Shown here in pieces: positions 34,851 to 44,297 of a stretch of DNA of 64,000 nt (position 1 is its first letter; each line of letters starts with the position of its first letter). Source of the stretch: Pseudotamlana agarivorans (GTDB lineage: Bacteria; Bacteroidota; Bacteroidia; Flavobacteriales; Flavobacteriaceae). The notes under the pieces are model-generated. The model saw nothing but the letters and a program-made list of their open reading frames with translations, made no database searches and was not told the DNA's origin. The translations under genes were made by a program, and so were the position numbers. Location of the stretch: positions 186,001 to 250,000 of the forward strand of contig NZ_LXEI01000003.1 in NCBI RefSeq assembly GCF_001642835.1. The letters run 5' to 3'.

Positions 34851-36374
34851 CTACACAAATTGAAGGTTAAGCACTAATAGTTCGTCGATGTATTCTCTTG
34901 TGTTAGAAAGTCTTGGAATTTTATGCTGTCCGCCAAGTTTATTATTTTGCTTCAGCCAATCGTAAAAAAGATTCTTACGCGCGATGTTGACTTTGGGTTG
35001 ATTTAAAGTAATGTTGTTGTAACGCTTAGCTTCGTAATCGGAATTTAGGGTCATTAAAGTACGATCCAGTAATTCAGTAAAATAATTAATATCTGCTGGA
35101 GGGGTTTTAAATTCGATTAACCATTCGTGGGCCCCTTTTTCTTTGCCTTGCATAAAAACCGGTGCCGCAGTATATTCTACAATCTCCGAATGTGTCGCAT
35201 TACAAACGGTTTTAAGGGCGTTTTCGGCATTTTCAATGATGAGTTCTTCGCCAAAAACATTGATGTGGTGTTTTGTTCTTCCCGAAACACGAATACGATA
35301 AGGGTTTAAAGAGGTAAACCTTACGGTATCTCCAATTTTATAACGCCATAATCCGGCATTGGTAGTGATAATAACCGCGTAATTTTTATCAAGTTCAACC
35401 TCACTAAGTGGAATGGCTTTTTCTTCGGAAGTAGCGTAAATATCCATCGGGATGAATTCATAAAAAATACCATAATCCAGCATGAGTAAAAGGTCTTTCG
35501 AATTATTCTGGTCTTGAATTGCAAAAAATCCTTCTGAGGCGTTATAGATTTCATAATATTTAAACCCTGAATTTGGTAAGATGTTTTTGTACTGATCGGC
35601 ATAAGGAGTAAAACTAACACCACCATGAAAATAGACCTCAAGGTTAGGCCATACGTCATGTAAGCTTTTTTTACCGGTTGTTTCTAAAACATTATTTAAA
35701 AGTACGAGCATCCATGAGGGCACACCGGCTAGACTGGTAACATTTTCATGTCGTGTTTCATCAACTATAGCCTGCATTTTATATTCCCAGTCGCTCATAA
35801 GCGATACTTTGTTGCTAGGGGTGCTACTAAACTCGGCCCAAAAAGGCATATTGTCTATAAGAATAGCCGATAAATCGCCAAACACTGTGCCGTTTTCTTT
35901 ATACAATTGTTTGCTACCACCTAAACGTAAACTTTTACCTGTAAATAATTGAGCATTTTCATTGTTGTTTAAATACATGCATAACAAATCTTTGCTTGCG
36001 GCGTAATGGCAATCTTCAAGTGATTCTTCACTAACAGGAATAAATTTACTTTTTGAACGTGTAGTACCGCTAGATTTTGCGAACCATTTTATGGGAGTGG
36101 GCCAGAAAATATTGCTTTCACCTTTTCTAGACCGTTCGATAACATCTTGCCAGCCGTCGTAATTTTTAATGGGCACACGCTCGGCAAAAGTCTTGTAATT
36201 TTTTATTGAAGCGAAATCATGTTTTTTACCAATTTCAGTGTCTTTAGCGAACTGAATCAGGTTCATTAGCAATTCGTTTTGAACTTCATTTGGATACTTT
36301 AAAAACAATTCAATTTGATGAAAACGCTTTTTTAAAAACCAAGATGCAATCGAATTAACTATGGGTATTGACAT
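34851..36374 (-). CDS. GH3-family acyl-adenylate-forming enzyme
   Basis: A 507-residue member of the GH3 auxin-responsive-promoter family, ANL-type enzymes that adenylate acyl acids and transfer them to an amine. Typical pieces are FAKSSGTTRSKSKFIPVS (ATP-binding P-loop-like motif), NASEGFFAIQ (second motif), LWRYKIGDTVRFTS and RVSGRTKHHINVFGEELIIENAENAL. Bacterial substrates are mostly unknown. The start at 36374 (MSIPIVNSIASWFLKKRFHQIE) matches bacterial homologues. It is divergent from the DUF2797 gene with a gap of only 43 bases. Confidence 0.88.
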   Translation of the reverse strand: MSIPIVNSIASWFLKKRFHQIELFLKYPNEVQNELLMNLIQFAKDTEIGKKHDFASIKNYKTFAERVPIKNYDGWQDVIERSRKGESNIFWPTPIKWFAKSSGTTRSKSKFIPVSEESLEDCHYAASKDLLCMYLNNNENAQLFTGKSLRLGGSKQLYKENGTVFGDLSAILIDNMPFWAEFSSTPSNKVSLMSDWEYKMQAIVDETRHENVTSLAGVPSWMLVLLNNVLETTGKKSLHDVWPNLEVYFHGGVSFTPYADQYKNILPNSGFKYYEIYNASEGFFAIQDQNNSKDLLLMLDYGIFYEFIPMDIYATSEEKAIPLSEVELDKNYAVIITTNAGLWRYKIGDTVRFTSLNPYRIRVSGRTKHHINVFGEELIIENAENALKTVCNATHSEIVEYTAAPVFMQGKEKGAHEWLIEFKTPPADINYFTELLDRTLMTLNSDYEAKRYNNITLNQPKVNIARKNLFYDWLKQNNKLGGQHKIPRLSNTREYIDELLVLNLQFV

Positions 36375-36417
36375 AATTTATTTTATCTTTAATTTTTTAA
36401 AAATAATACTTTTTTTT

Positions 36418-37212
36418 ATGACCTACCAAGGTGTATTAACAAAAATGGAAACCGAATTTTCAAGTCCAATTCAATATTATTTGGTATTCGAAACTGATTT
36501 TCTAAATATGAATCAGTTGCTGGATAAAAATATTGAAATGACTTTTGTTAAATACCAATGTTTAAACTGTGGTTTGGATCGACCAATTTTCCGTCAAGGC
36601 TATTGTAAATCCTGTTTTTTTGAAGTGCCACAGGCCGCCGATTGGATCATGCACCCCGAATTAAGTACCGCACATCTAGATCAAGAAGATCGTGATTTAG
36701 AATTTGAGAAATCGGTGCAATTAAAGCCTCATATTGTGTATTTGGCTAACTCTAGCAATGTGAAAGTTGGTGTTACTAGAAAAACTCAAGTACCTACACG
36801 TTGGATAGATCAAGGTGCTCATGAGGCTATTGAAATTGTTGAGGTGCCTAACCGTTATTTAGCAGGAATTACCGAGGTGGCATTAAAAGACCATGTGGCC
36901 GATAAAACCAACTGGCGTAAAATGCTTAAAAATGATATCGAGGATGAAAATTTAGCAACTTGGAGGGCACGCTTAGCCGAATATATTCCTGAGGAAGTTA
37001 AATCGTATTTTATCGATGATAAAACGGAAACTCATATTGATTTTCCGGTTATAAAATATCCTGAAAAACCAAAAAGTCTAAATATTAAAAAGACGCTTCA
37101 GTATACTGGGAAATTGGTGGGTATCAAGGGGCAATATCTTATTTTTGAAGATGATACGGTTTTTAATGTACGTGCCAATGAAGGTTTAGTTGTTCAAATT
37201 ACTGTACAATAG
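36418..37212 (+). CDS. DUF2797 protein with Cys4 zinc-ribbon-like motif
   Basis: A 264-residue cytoplasmic protein. A zinc-ribbon-like module CLNCGLDRPIFRQGYCKSC lies near residues 45-63. A longer domain follows with IVYLANSSNVKVGVTRKTQVPTRWIDQGAHEAIEI, reminiscent of a GIY-YIG-like fold described for DUF2797. The frame extends upstream to 36361, but that part overlaps the neighbouring promoter region and encodes an implausible hydrophobic leader, so I start at the ATG at 36418 (MTYQGVLTKMETEF). Function unknown, possibly nucleic-acid related. Confidence 0.83.
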   Translation: MTYQGVLTKMETEFSSPIQYYLVFETDFLNMNQLLDKNIEMTFVKYQCLNCGLDRPIFRQGYCKSCFFEVPQAADWIMHPELSTAHLDQEDRDLEFEKSVQLKPHIVYLANSSNVKVGVTRKTQVPTRWIDQGAHEAIEIVEVPNRYLAGITEVALKDHVADKTNWRKMLKNDIEDENLATWRARLAEYIPEEVKSYFIDDKTETHIDFPVIKYPEKPKSLNIKKTLQYTGKLVGIKGQYLIFEDDTVFNVRANEGLVVQITVQ

Positions 37213-37230
37213 AAAAACACTATATAAACT

Positions 37231-37264
37231 AAAACCCATTTACAAAACAATGTAAATGGGTTTT
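37231..37264. terminator. Bidirectional terminator between DUF2797 and rpsU
   Basis: AAAACCCATTTACA pairs perfectly with TGTAAATGGGTTTT around a six-base loop, between convergent genes. Confidence 0.88.
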
Positions 37265-37286
37265 AAAATACTATTTATAGTGAGAC

Positions 37287-37481
37287 TTAAATTTCTTGTT
37301 GGTCTCTTAAATTTTGGATATAAGCTGCTTTTTGAACTTGACGACGTCTTTTTACAGATGGTTTTGTAAAGAATTGTCCGTCTCTTAAGTTTTGCATTAC
37401 TTTAATGTTTCTGTGTTTTCTCTTATAGCGTTTTAAGGCGCGCTCTATGTTTTCGCCGTCTTTTACAATGATTTTTAACAT
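37287..37481 (-). CDS. rpsU: Ribosomal protein bS21
   Basis: A 64-residue basic protein (MLKIIVKDGENIERALKRYKRKHRN..., RRRQVQKAAYIQNL), full length for bS21, a late-assembling small-subunit protein near the 3' end of 16S rRNA. In Flavobacteriia bS21 helps sequester the anti-Shine-Dalgarno sequence. The bases before the ATG (AAAAACAAGTT) contain no Shine-Dalgarno motif. The gene lies 39 bases downstream of rpoD on the same strand, so the two are probably co-transcribed. Confidence 0.96.
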   Translation of the reverse strand: MLKIIVKDGENIERALKRYKRKHRNIKVMQNLRDGQFFTKPSVKRRRQVQKAAYIQNLRDQQEI

Positions 37482-37520
37482 AACTTGTTTTTAATAAATT
37501 ATAATTTAAATATTTAGAAA

Positions 37521-38384
37521 TTACCCTAAATACGTTTTAAGTACTCTACTTTTTGATGTGTGGCGTAATCTACGAATGCCACGTTCTTTTATTTGTCTAA
37601 CCCGTTCTCTGGTAATGCCAAAAGCTTCACCAATTTCCTCAAGGCTCTTAGATTGTTTTACACTAATACCGTAATAGTAGCGTATCACCTGAGCTTCTTT
37701 GTCCGAAAGCGTTTCTAATGCACGATTCACTTCGGCGTTTAAAGATTCTTTAAGCAAATCAGAATCGGGTGCGTTGGAATCATTCGATTTTACAACGTCA
37801 TACAGACTAAAAGTTTCGCCATCTACAAGAGGTGCATCCATAGATACATGTCTTCCAGAGGCTTTCATGGATTGTTTTACATCGTTAACCGTAAGGTCTA
37901 ATGTGGTTGCAATCTCTTGAGCGCTAGGCGCTCGTTCATGAGTTTGTTCTAAAAATGAATAAGCCTTATTAATTTTATTTATAGAACCAATTTTGTTCAA
38001 AGGTAATCTAACTATTCGAGATTGTTGTGCTAAAGCTTGAAGAATTGCTTGTCGAATCCACCAAACCGCATATGAAATGAATTTGAAACCTCGCGTTTCA
38101 TCAAAACGTTTTGCCGCTTTTACTAGGCCAGCGTTGCCTTCGTTGATTAAATCGGGTAGTGTTAGTCCTTGATTTTGATACTGTTTAGAAACTGAAACTA
38201 CAAAACGTAAATTTGCCGTAGTGAGGGTATCCAGAGCTTTTTGATCGCCTTTTTTGATTTTTTGTGCTAATTCCACTTCTTCGTCAGCGGTGATTAATGG
38301 AATTTTACTAATGTCTTGAAGGTATTTGTCTAATGATTTGGATTCTCGGTTGGTAACTTGCTTTGTAATTTTTAATTGCCTCAT
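37521..38384 (-). CDS. rpoD: Primary sigma factor RpoD/SigA (short Bacteroidota form)
   Basis: A 287-residue housekeeping sigma factor lacking the long region 1.1, as is normal in Bacteroidota. Region 1.2 is [27 protein letters not shown]. Region 2 contains [57 protein letters not shown]. Region 4 is the helix-turn-helix [28 protein letters not shown]. This protein would recognise the TTTG/TAnnTTTG promoters listed here. Its own -7 candidate is TAGGTTCG (minus strand, 38406-38413). It is followed by rpsU, an arrangement recalling the rpsU-dnaG-rpoD macromolecular-synthesis operon, but in reverse order and without dnaG. Confidence 0.96.
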   Translation of the reverse strand: MRQLKITKQVTNRESKSLDKYLQDISKIPLITADEEVELAQKIKKGDQKALDTLTTANLRFVVSVSKQYQNQGLTLPDLINEGNAGLVKAAKRFDETRGFKFISYAVWWIRQAILQALAQQSRIVRLPLNKIGSINKINKAYSFLEQTHERAPSAQEIATTLDLTVNDVKQSMKASGRHVSMDAPLVDGETFSLYDVVKSNDSNAPDSDLLKESLNAEVNRALETLSDKEAQVIRYYYGISVKQSKSLEEIGEAFGITRERVRQIKERGIRRLRHTSKSRVLKTYLG

Positions 38385-38539
38385 ACAGATTTTTTAAGAT
38401 TATGTCGAACCTATAATATAAGCTTTTTAAAGCGAATAACCTAAAATATCGGTTGTTTGGGCTGAAAATGCTTCAAAAAGCATAAAAATCGTGCTGTTTT
38501 TAGTGCTTTTTGAAGGATTTTGAACTTTTTAGTGATTTT

Positions 38540-41215
38540 CTAAAGACTGTCTTGTTCTTTTTTCTTTCCGAAGAATCCGCCTAGGGCATTTTTAATAAGT
38601 TTCTCAGAGGAACTTTTGCTATCAGAAGTGCTGTCGGTAGTCTTTTTAGACTTTATAATTTCGTTTAAGGTTTTTTGAACCGTATTATTTTGTTCTGTTT
38701 TAATAGAATCTGATTTAGCCTTATTGCTACCTATAACGTCTCCAATAAGGTTATTAATTTGTGCTTTTCCGTGATTTAAAAGTTTTTCTTTTTGAATTTC
38801 TAAAAGCTGATTGCTCAAGTTTTTCACACTGCTTGTTACATCTGTTTTTACATTAGGATTCTTGTAATTCCCGGTGATGTTTGCTGTTACAGGAATACTG
38901 ATGTTATTTACTTTAGGATCGTCTATTTTGCCTATTAAACGGTTAATATCGCTACCTAAATATTTTGCTGGAACGTTAAATACCATGTTATAATCGACGG
39001 TATTATTAAAGCCATGAGCACCAGAGATATTAATATCGATATCTTTATACTTTATAGTAAAAGGCGATACACTTACTTTACCGTTGGCAAACTCTAAATG
39101 GGTTTTTAAATCGTTTAAATTAATAGCTTCAAAATCGATGAAGTCTATGCTTTGATCCAACTTGCTAATCAATGCGCTTTGATCATTGATCATTTTAGTG
39201 CTTTGTAATTCCGCGAAAGCGCTACCCGAAACACTGTTTAAATCAGGAGTAAATTCTTTGTTTAAGTTACCTGAAATGGCAATATTACTGTTTAACTTAC
39301 CGTCAAATAACTTAATAACGGGTGCTAAATTTTGAAGTAATTCTAAGCCTTTAAAAGACTGAGCGATATCAAATTTACTGGCATCTAGTTTTACGTTAAA
39401 TGTAGGGGTTTCAGCTTTGGTTGAGACTTCTCCAGAAAGCATTAATTGACCGTCAAATATATTCGAGCTTAAATTTTGTAAGGTGGCTTTTTGGTCTTTC
39501 ACCAGTAAAGTACCCGAAACATTTTTAAGGTTTAAATTATCGTAAACCACTGTTTTAGCCTTGGCATTTATGGTACAGTCTAAAAAGGCTGGTATTTTTA
39601 AGCTTTCTGTGTTTTGATTTGTAGTGGTTTCTTTAGTAGGTTCCTTTTCTTCCGTTTCAGCCATAAAATCGCCTACTTTAAAAAGGTTAGAATTCATATC
39701 GAATTGGCCTTTTAAAGTGGTATTACTAAATAAGAAGCCTAGTAAGTTATTTATAGTTCCCGAGGCTTTTACATCACTAGATCCTGTTTTGGCTTCGAAT
39801 GTGTTTAAGGCTACCGTTCCTGGATTAAAAGTTAATTGTGCTTGACTAATTTCGAGGGGATTTAGTAAGTCTTCCGAGTAGAAAGTAAACCCAGAAAGGC
39901 TTGCCGATCCACTACTTTTAATACGCTCGTAAGCATTGGTTTCAATGGCATTCATGTCGAAAGCTGTATTTATTTGAGCTTTTAAAATACCGCTAAGTTT
40001 ATGATCTAGATCCACTGGATATACTTTAGATACGTTTGCTAGGTTTAAAACACCTTGTACTTGAGCATCAACCAACATATTTTTGGTCAGGTTTTTTACA
40101 TGTGCCGAGGCTTTAAAAACATCACTGTCTATCGTAAAATTTAATGCATTTAAATCTAAATAGGTATCATCTGTTTGTCCTGTGGTATTTTTTATAAGGG
40201 CATCAATACTTATGTTTTTAACACCTTTTGGTAAGTCGGGATATTGAAATGAAGCATTATTAGAAACCATACTGATGTCAAATTGAGGAATGGTGGTTTC
40301 GGTAAGCTGACCGTTAACCATACCTTTAATTTTAAAGTCGCCTGTTGTTTTTACTTGTTCAATACTTTTAGAATAGGTTTCAGGAACGAGCGCTAAAAAG
40401 TTTTTAAAATCTGTTTCTGGATTTTCAAAAGTAATGGCGATTTCTTGTCCGTCGTCAAGCAGTTTAACATAGCCATCAAAATGTATAGGTAACTGATTAA
40501 TTTGTGCTTTGTTTTCCTTGAAAGTGTATTTGTTCTGATTTAAGTCGACATCAATTAATGCGTCAAGTTTTATGCTATTATTGTTTAAATAATTGGTGTT
40601 TTCAATGTTTAAACTGATATTGAAATGGGTATCTGTGTCTAATTCTGAAACTTCAGAAGTAAAGGTACCATGCCCTTCATGGTTGAATTCGGTAATGTGG
40701 GCTATGGTTTTCGATAGCTCATCAAGGTAAGTTAGTGCACTGTTTTTTATTTGATAATCTTTAATACTGAAGTTGAAATTGGCTGGTTTTTCTTCCGCGG
40801 AAGCGTTATCAGACTCTTTGGCAATATCGTAATTATTGTTGCCAAATTTATCGGTTTTTAAAGTGATTAAAGCTTCGTCTACATAAATGGAATTCACTAC
40901 AATGGCCTCGTTAGCACCCTTGAAAATTTCTTTAACCGACATGGTAAACGATATGCTTTTAGCAGTTGCTAAAGTTTCGTTTTTAAATGGAGTGTTATTG
41001 GTGATTACCAAATCGCTTACGCTAATCCCTGCTTCGGGAAAGTTTCGAATAAAGCTGAGATTGATATCACTAAATTCAACTTTAGCGTTTAAGTTTTGAT
41101 TTATAGTTTGTTTGACTAGCTCTTGTATGCGCCCTTCAAATATAAACGGAATGGCGATAAGTGCTACGATAATTAAAATGAGTATGACTCCAAAAATTTT
41201 TAGTGCTTTCTTCAT
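38540..41215 (-). CDS. AsmA-family envelope protein
   Basis: An 891-residue protein with one N-terminal TM helix (IFGVILILIIVALIAIPFIF) and a long beta-rich periplasmic body with AsmA/DUF748-like features (VEFSDINLSFIRNFPEAGISVSDLVI at the start, VKYKDIDINISGAHGF near the end), closing with a Lys/Ser-rich tail (NALGGFFGKKKEQDSL). AsmA-type proteins form long grooves and are thought to move lipids across the periplasm. The frame opens at an ATG at 41230; I favour the ATG at 41215 (MKKALKIFGVI), but either is possible. A TAACTTTG -7 box (minus strand, 41247-41254) lies upstream. The gene contains two of the five 13-base motifs. Confidence 0.85.
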   Translation of the reverse strand: MKKALKIFGVILILIIVALIAIPFIFEGRIQELVKQTINQNLNAKVEFSDINLSFIRNFPEAGISVSDLVITNNTPFKNETLATAKSISFTMSVKEIFKGANEAIVVNSIYVDEALITLKTDKFGNNNYDIAKESDNASAEEKPANFNFSIKDYQIKNSALTYLDELSKTIAHITEFNHEGHGTFTSEVSELDTDTHFNISLNIENTNYLNNNSIKLDALIDVDLNQNKYTFKENKAQINQLPIHFDGYVKLLDDGQEIAITFENPETDFKNFLALVPETYSKSIEQVKTTGDFKIKGMVNGQLTETTIPQFDISMVSNNASFQYPDLPKGVKNISIDALIKNTTGQTDDTYLDLNALNFTIDSDVFKASAHVKNLTKNMLVDAQVQGVLNLANVSKVYPVDLDHKLSGILKAQINTAFDMNAIETNAYERIKSSGSASLSGFTFYSEDLLNPLEISQAQLTFNPGTVALNTFEAKTGSSDVKASGTINNLLGFLFSNTTLKGQFDMNSNLFKVGDFMAETEEKEPTKETTTNQNTESLKIPAFLDCTINAKAKTVVYDNLNLKNVSGTLLVKDQKATLQNLSSNIFDGQLMLSGEVSTKAETPTFNVKLDASKFDIAQSFKGLELLQNLAPVIKLFDGKLNSNIAISGNLNKEFTPDLNSVSGSAFAELQSTKMINDQSALISKLDQSIDFIDFEAINLNDLKTHLEFANGKVSVSPFTIKYKDIDINISGAHGFNNTVDYNMVFNVPAKYLGSDINRLIGKIDDPKVNNISIPVTANITGNYKNPNVKTDVTSSVKNLSNQLLEIQKEKLLNHGKAQINNLIGDVIGSNKAKSDSIKTEQNNTVQKTLNEIIKSKKTTDSTSDSKSSSEKLIKNALGGFFGKKKEQDSL
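39209..39221 (+). repeat. 13-base motif copy 3 (TTCCGCGAAAGCG)
   Basis: Third + strand copy of TTCCGCGRMAGCG, inside the AsmA-like gene, which is transcribed from the other strand. Confidence 0.7.
40793..40805 (+). repeat. 13-base motif copy 4 (TTCCGCGGAAGCG)
   Basis: Fourth + strand copy, identical to copy 1, inside the AsmA-like gene. Confidence 0.7.
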
Positions 41216-41335
41216 AAAAAGTGAGGACATGTTGTGGTTAATGGCGCAAAGTTAACGGATTTCGTAAGTGTAAATAGACTTATTACCATTAAAAGTTAAC
41301 GCAATTACCAATTGTGTAGATAAGGCCGCCTAGGT

Positions 41336-42040
41336 TTACAGTAAATCGATTTCTTGATTTACTTTTAGTCGGAAACGTTTTCTAAACAGGTAAACGCCAA
41401 AGTATAAAAAAGGAGTGTCGCAAGCAGCAATAATCACTTTAAAAAGAAAACCACTAAGCACTAAGCCTTTGAAATTTTGCCATTCGATAATACCAAAAGA
41501 GCAAAGTAAAAAAACGATGGTAAAGGTGTCTATAAACTGCGAAAACCAAGTGGAAAAGTTATTTCGTAACCATAAATACCGTCCAAAAGTGAGGCGTTTC
41601 CAAAAGTGATAAATTTGAATGTCTATAAACTGGGCGAACAAATAAGTGATCATACTGGCAAAAACTGCGATAGAAGTATTGCCAAATACGGTGTCAAACA
41701 TTTTGTCATCTACGTAAGACCATGAAGTCGCTGGTACCAAGCTGGATACATGAATGATTAAAAGCGAAAAAAGAGAAGCGAAAATACCAACTACCACAAC
41801 GTCGTTTGCACGCTTTTTACCATAAATTTCACTAATTAAATCGGTGATAAGAAAGGTAATCGGGTAGGGTAAAACGCCTACCGATATTTCAAATAATTTG
41901 GTATCGAAAAACTCAATGTCAATAGGATACCAATAGAAAAATTTCTGAAAAATTAGATTGGAAACGACTAAGGAGGTTATAAACAGGCCACCTAAAAGCA
42001 AGTAAATACGTTGGGCGGCAAGTTTATCTCTTAAAGTCAT
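41336..42040 (-). CDS. Queuosine-precursor transporter (YhhQ/VUT family)
   Basis: A 234-residue membrane protein with about six TM helices and family motifs LPYPITFLITDLISEIYGKKRANDVVVVG, FAQFIDIQIYHFWKRLT and LWLRNNFSTWFSQFIDTFTIVFL. The group imports queuosine precursors (preQ0/preQ1). Start ATG at 42040 (MTLRDKLAAQRIYLLLGG). It is divergent from folK-dNK with a 72-base gap. No queuosine synthesis genes are in the window. Confidence 0.9.
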   Translation of the reverse strand: MTLRDKLAAQRIYLLLGGLFITSLVVSNLIFQKFFYWYPIDIEFFDTKLFEISVGVLPYPITFLITDLISEIYGKKRANDVVVVGIFASLFSLLIIHVSSLVPATSWSYVDDKMFDTVFGNTSIAVFASMITYLFAQFIDIQIYHFWKRLTFGRYLWLRNNFSTWFSQFIDTFTIVFLLCSFGIIEWQNFKGLVLSGFLFKVIIAACDTPFLYFGVYLFRKRFRLKVNQEIDLL

Positions 42041-42112
42041 AAGGCAATTGTGAATAAATAGCTGTTGTAAATATAAAGGATTAAAATTTGTTTTAGTTAT
42101 TTTGTCGATTCT

Positions 42113-43243
42113 ATGCTAAAATCAACGACATATTATATTGCTTTAGGTAGTAATAAAGGCGATAAGTTCAATAATTTGCAAGATGCTGTACAGGCTATTT
42201 TTTTGCAAATCGGACATGTTTTATCGATTTCTAAGGTTTATCAATCACCAGCTTTTGGATTTGAAAGTGAAGATTTTTTAAACTGCTGTTTGGTGTTACA
42301 AAGTGAATTTAGTCCAGAAAAGGTTTTAGACTTACTGTTAGGTATTGAAATGTCGCTAGGTCGTGTGCGAACTCAGAAAAGTGGTTATGAAGCACGGGTA
42401 ATTGATTTGGATATTGTTTTAGCTGAAGCTGAAATAATACAAACCGAGAAATTGCAAATACCACATCCAGAAATGCAAAAACGCAAGTTTGTGTTGTTGC
42501 CTTTAAACGATATCGCGCCTAAAGTGTTGCATCCTGTATTGCATAAAGAGATTTCGGAATTGTTACAGCTTTGTGATGATGATTCGGTTTTAGAGCCTTT
42601 AAATATTTGGTTGAAAAACCCGAGTAAAGCGTATCCAATTTCGAAATACGATTACATTGCTATTGAAGGAAATATTGGCTCGGGAAAAACTAGTTTAGCC
42701 ACCAAAATATCGGAAGATTTTAATGCCAAGTTAGTTTTAGAGCGTTTTGCCGATAATCCTTTCTTGCCTAAATTTTATGAAGATGCGACTCGCTATGCCT
42801 TTACATTAGAGATGTCTTTTTTGGCCGACCGTTACCAGCAGATTTCAGACGATTTAGCGCAGCTCGATTTATTTAAAGATTTTATCGTAAGTGATTACGA
42901 TGTGTTTAAATCCCTTATTTTTTCTAAAATCACTTTGCAGGAAGACGAGTTTAACCTTTACCGAAAACTGTTTTATTTGATGTATAAAGAGCTTCGAAAG
43001 CCTGATTTGTATGTGTATTTACATCAAAACACCGAGCGTTTACAACAAAACATCAAAAAACGTGGCCGTGAGTACGAGCAAAATATCGAAAATGCTTATT
43101 TGGAAAAAATAAATGCGGGCTACCTGGAGTTTTTAAAAACTCAAACCGATTTTAACGTGAAAATAATAGATGTGTCTCATCGGGATTTTGTTGAAAACCG
43201 ATCGGATTATTTGTGGGTTTTGGAGGAAATTTGTAGGTTATAG
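42113..43243 (+). CDS. folK: Fused HPPK (FolK) - deoxynucleoside kinase
   Basis: A 376-residue bifunctional protein. Residues 1-155 are 6-hydroxymethyl-dihydropterin pyrophosphokinase (YYIALGSNKGDKFNNLQDAV, VYQSPAFGF, EMSLGRVR, ARVIDLDIVLA, IPHPEMQKRKFVLLPLNDI). Residues 180-376 are a deoxynucleoside kinase with P-loop GNIGSGKT (186-193), ERFADNPFLPKFYED, FLADRYQQI, the DYDVFKSL lid-side motif and KRGREYEQNIENAYLEKIN. It joins a folate-synthesis step with nucleotide salvage. The fusion is known from Bacteroidota, so it is not a sequencing artefact. Both active sites look intact. Confidence 0.93.
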   Translation: MLKSTTYYIALGSNKGDKFNNLQDAVQAIFLQIGHVLSISKVYQSPAFGFESEDFLNCCLVLQSEFSPEKVLDLLLGIEMSLGRVRTQKSGYEARVIDLDIVLAEAEIIQTEKLQIPHPEMQKRKFVLLPLNDIAPKVLHPVLHKEISELLQLCDDDSVLEPLNIWLKNPSKAYPISKYDYIAIEGNIGSGKTSLATKISEDFNAKLVLERFADNPFLPKFYEDATRYAFTLEMSFLADRYQQISDDLAQLDLFKDFIVSDYDVFKSLIFSKITLQEDEFNLYRKLFYLMYKELRKPDLYVYLHQNTERLQQNIKKRGREYEQNIENAYLEKINAGYLEFLKTQTDFNVKIIDVSHRDFVENRSDYLWVLEEICRL

Positions 43244-43278
43244 TGAAATACATTTTTTAGTAATTCACAGTAATATTG

Positions 43279-43286
43279 TATATTTG
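43279..43286 (+). promoter_or_regulatory. Orphan -7 box pointing into the DUF3800 3' end
   Basis: TATATTTG on the + strand lies in the gap between folK-dNK and the convergent DUF3800 gene, with no + strand gene downstream. A near-palindrome ATTTTAAATTTAATTTAAAAT-type sequence follows at about 43330-43350. A small or antisense RNA is possible. Confidence 0.3.
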
Positions 43287-43350
43287 TACTAGTTAAGTCT
43301 GCAAAACACGAAAGTCGACTCCATGTCGTTATTTTAAATTTAATTTAAAA

Positions 43351-44166
43351 TTAGTGTTTTAGTGGGCTTATTTTATTTTTAGAGGTTAAGGGGTTTTTGC
43401 GGTTGTCATAATAATTTTTCCATCCATCATATTTTTCAGTGTCGTATAAATCAATTACCAATTTTATTTGGTCTTTGATATGATTATAATATCGGATTTC
43501 TCCTCTTTCAAAAACGCGCTGAATAGACCAGCAAAAGTAATCTGCTAAATTTAATAAAGGGTCTTTTGTTGGGTAATTCACATTAAAAACAACTTTGGTT
43601 TTTGATTCCTTGTTACCGTTAATTCTAGAGAACCTTTGTTTGGCTTTGAGAAATGCTAATTCTAAATTATGATTTTTTGTGCTTTTTCCACGTTCCGAAA
43701 TATGCATAACAAGTTTGTCATGTTTTGAAAGTTTATTTTTTAGTAGATGTGATAGTAAGTCTGCATAAAAATATTCTTCCTTTCCTTTATGTTTTGTTTC
43801 ATATCGCTCGATGTCCTTTCTGCCAACCACAGCTTCAAAGCTACAGTTTATTGTTTTCATTAAATCAAACATTTCTTTTCTAACTTCGGGTAAATCATCC
43901 GTTGCATGAAGATAATAACCGGTTTTATTAATTTTCTTCAATACGCTTGGTACGTGATAAAACTCGTCACTAATAATTTTTTGTTGAAGTTGGTTTATTT
44001 TATCACGGACTTCATCTAATGGATCTTTTACCTTTATCATGCCAAGAATAAATACTTTTGAAACACCATTTTCACCAATAATGTTTTTCTTTCCTTTTCC
44101 ATAAAATGTAGTGTCACCTGCTTCATCTAAAAAGCGATGAAAATCCATTAACTTATTATTTCCCAT
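43351..44166 (-). CDS. DUF3800 protein
   Basis: A 271-residue protein with the DUF3800 opening FHRFLDEAGDT (Asp14, Glu15) and the closing block NLADYFCWSIQRVFERGE. Between these are VMHISERGKSTKNH and other acidic positions. DUF3800 has an RNase H-like fold with conserved acidic residues and is thought to be a metal-dependent nuclease. Its members are often patchily distributed and near mobile or defence genes. Here it is a lone gene between housekeeping genes with no transposase or partner visible. The start could also be the internal ATG six codons later (MDFHRF). Confidence 0.8.
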   Translation of the reverse strand: MGNNKLMDFHRFLDEAGDTTFYGKGKKNIIGENGVSKVFILGMIKVKDPLDEVRDKINQLQQKIISDEFYHVPSVLKKINKTGYYLHATDDLPEVRKEMFDLMKTINCSFEAVVGRKDIERYETKHKGKEEYFYADLLSHLLKNKLSKHDKLVMHISERGKSTKNHNLELAFLKAKQRFSRINGNKESKTKVVFNVNYPTKDPLLNLADYFCWSIQRVFERGEIRYYNHIKDQIKLVIDLYDTEKYDGWKNYYDNRKNPLTSKNKISPLKH

Positions 44167-44297
44167 TTTTTAATTTAAACTCCTAAAACTAAAGAAAATT
44201 CTTATAATTATAAATTTAAAATATGGAACTATTTGATTTTATATTATTGATGATGTCCATTGCTTATTAAAATAAGACAATAGGTTAGGTTTTAATT

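Noticed and set aside
39597-39700. Possible gene break in the AsmA-like gene (Thr/Glu-rich stretch)
   Set aside because: The frame is continuous; the low-complexity linker (EEKEPTKETTTNQN) is simply between domains.
42113-43243. Suspected artefactual fusion of folK and a kinase gene
   Set aside because: Both domains are complete in a single frame and the fusion is known from Bacteroidota.
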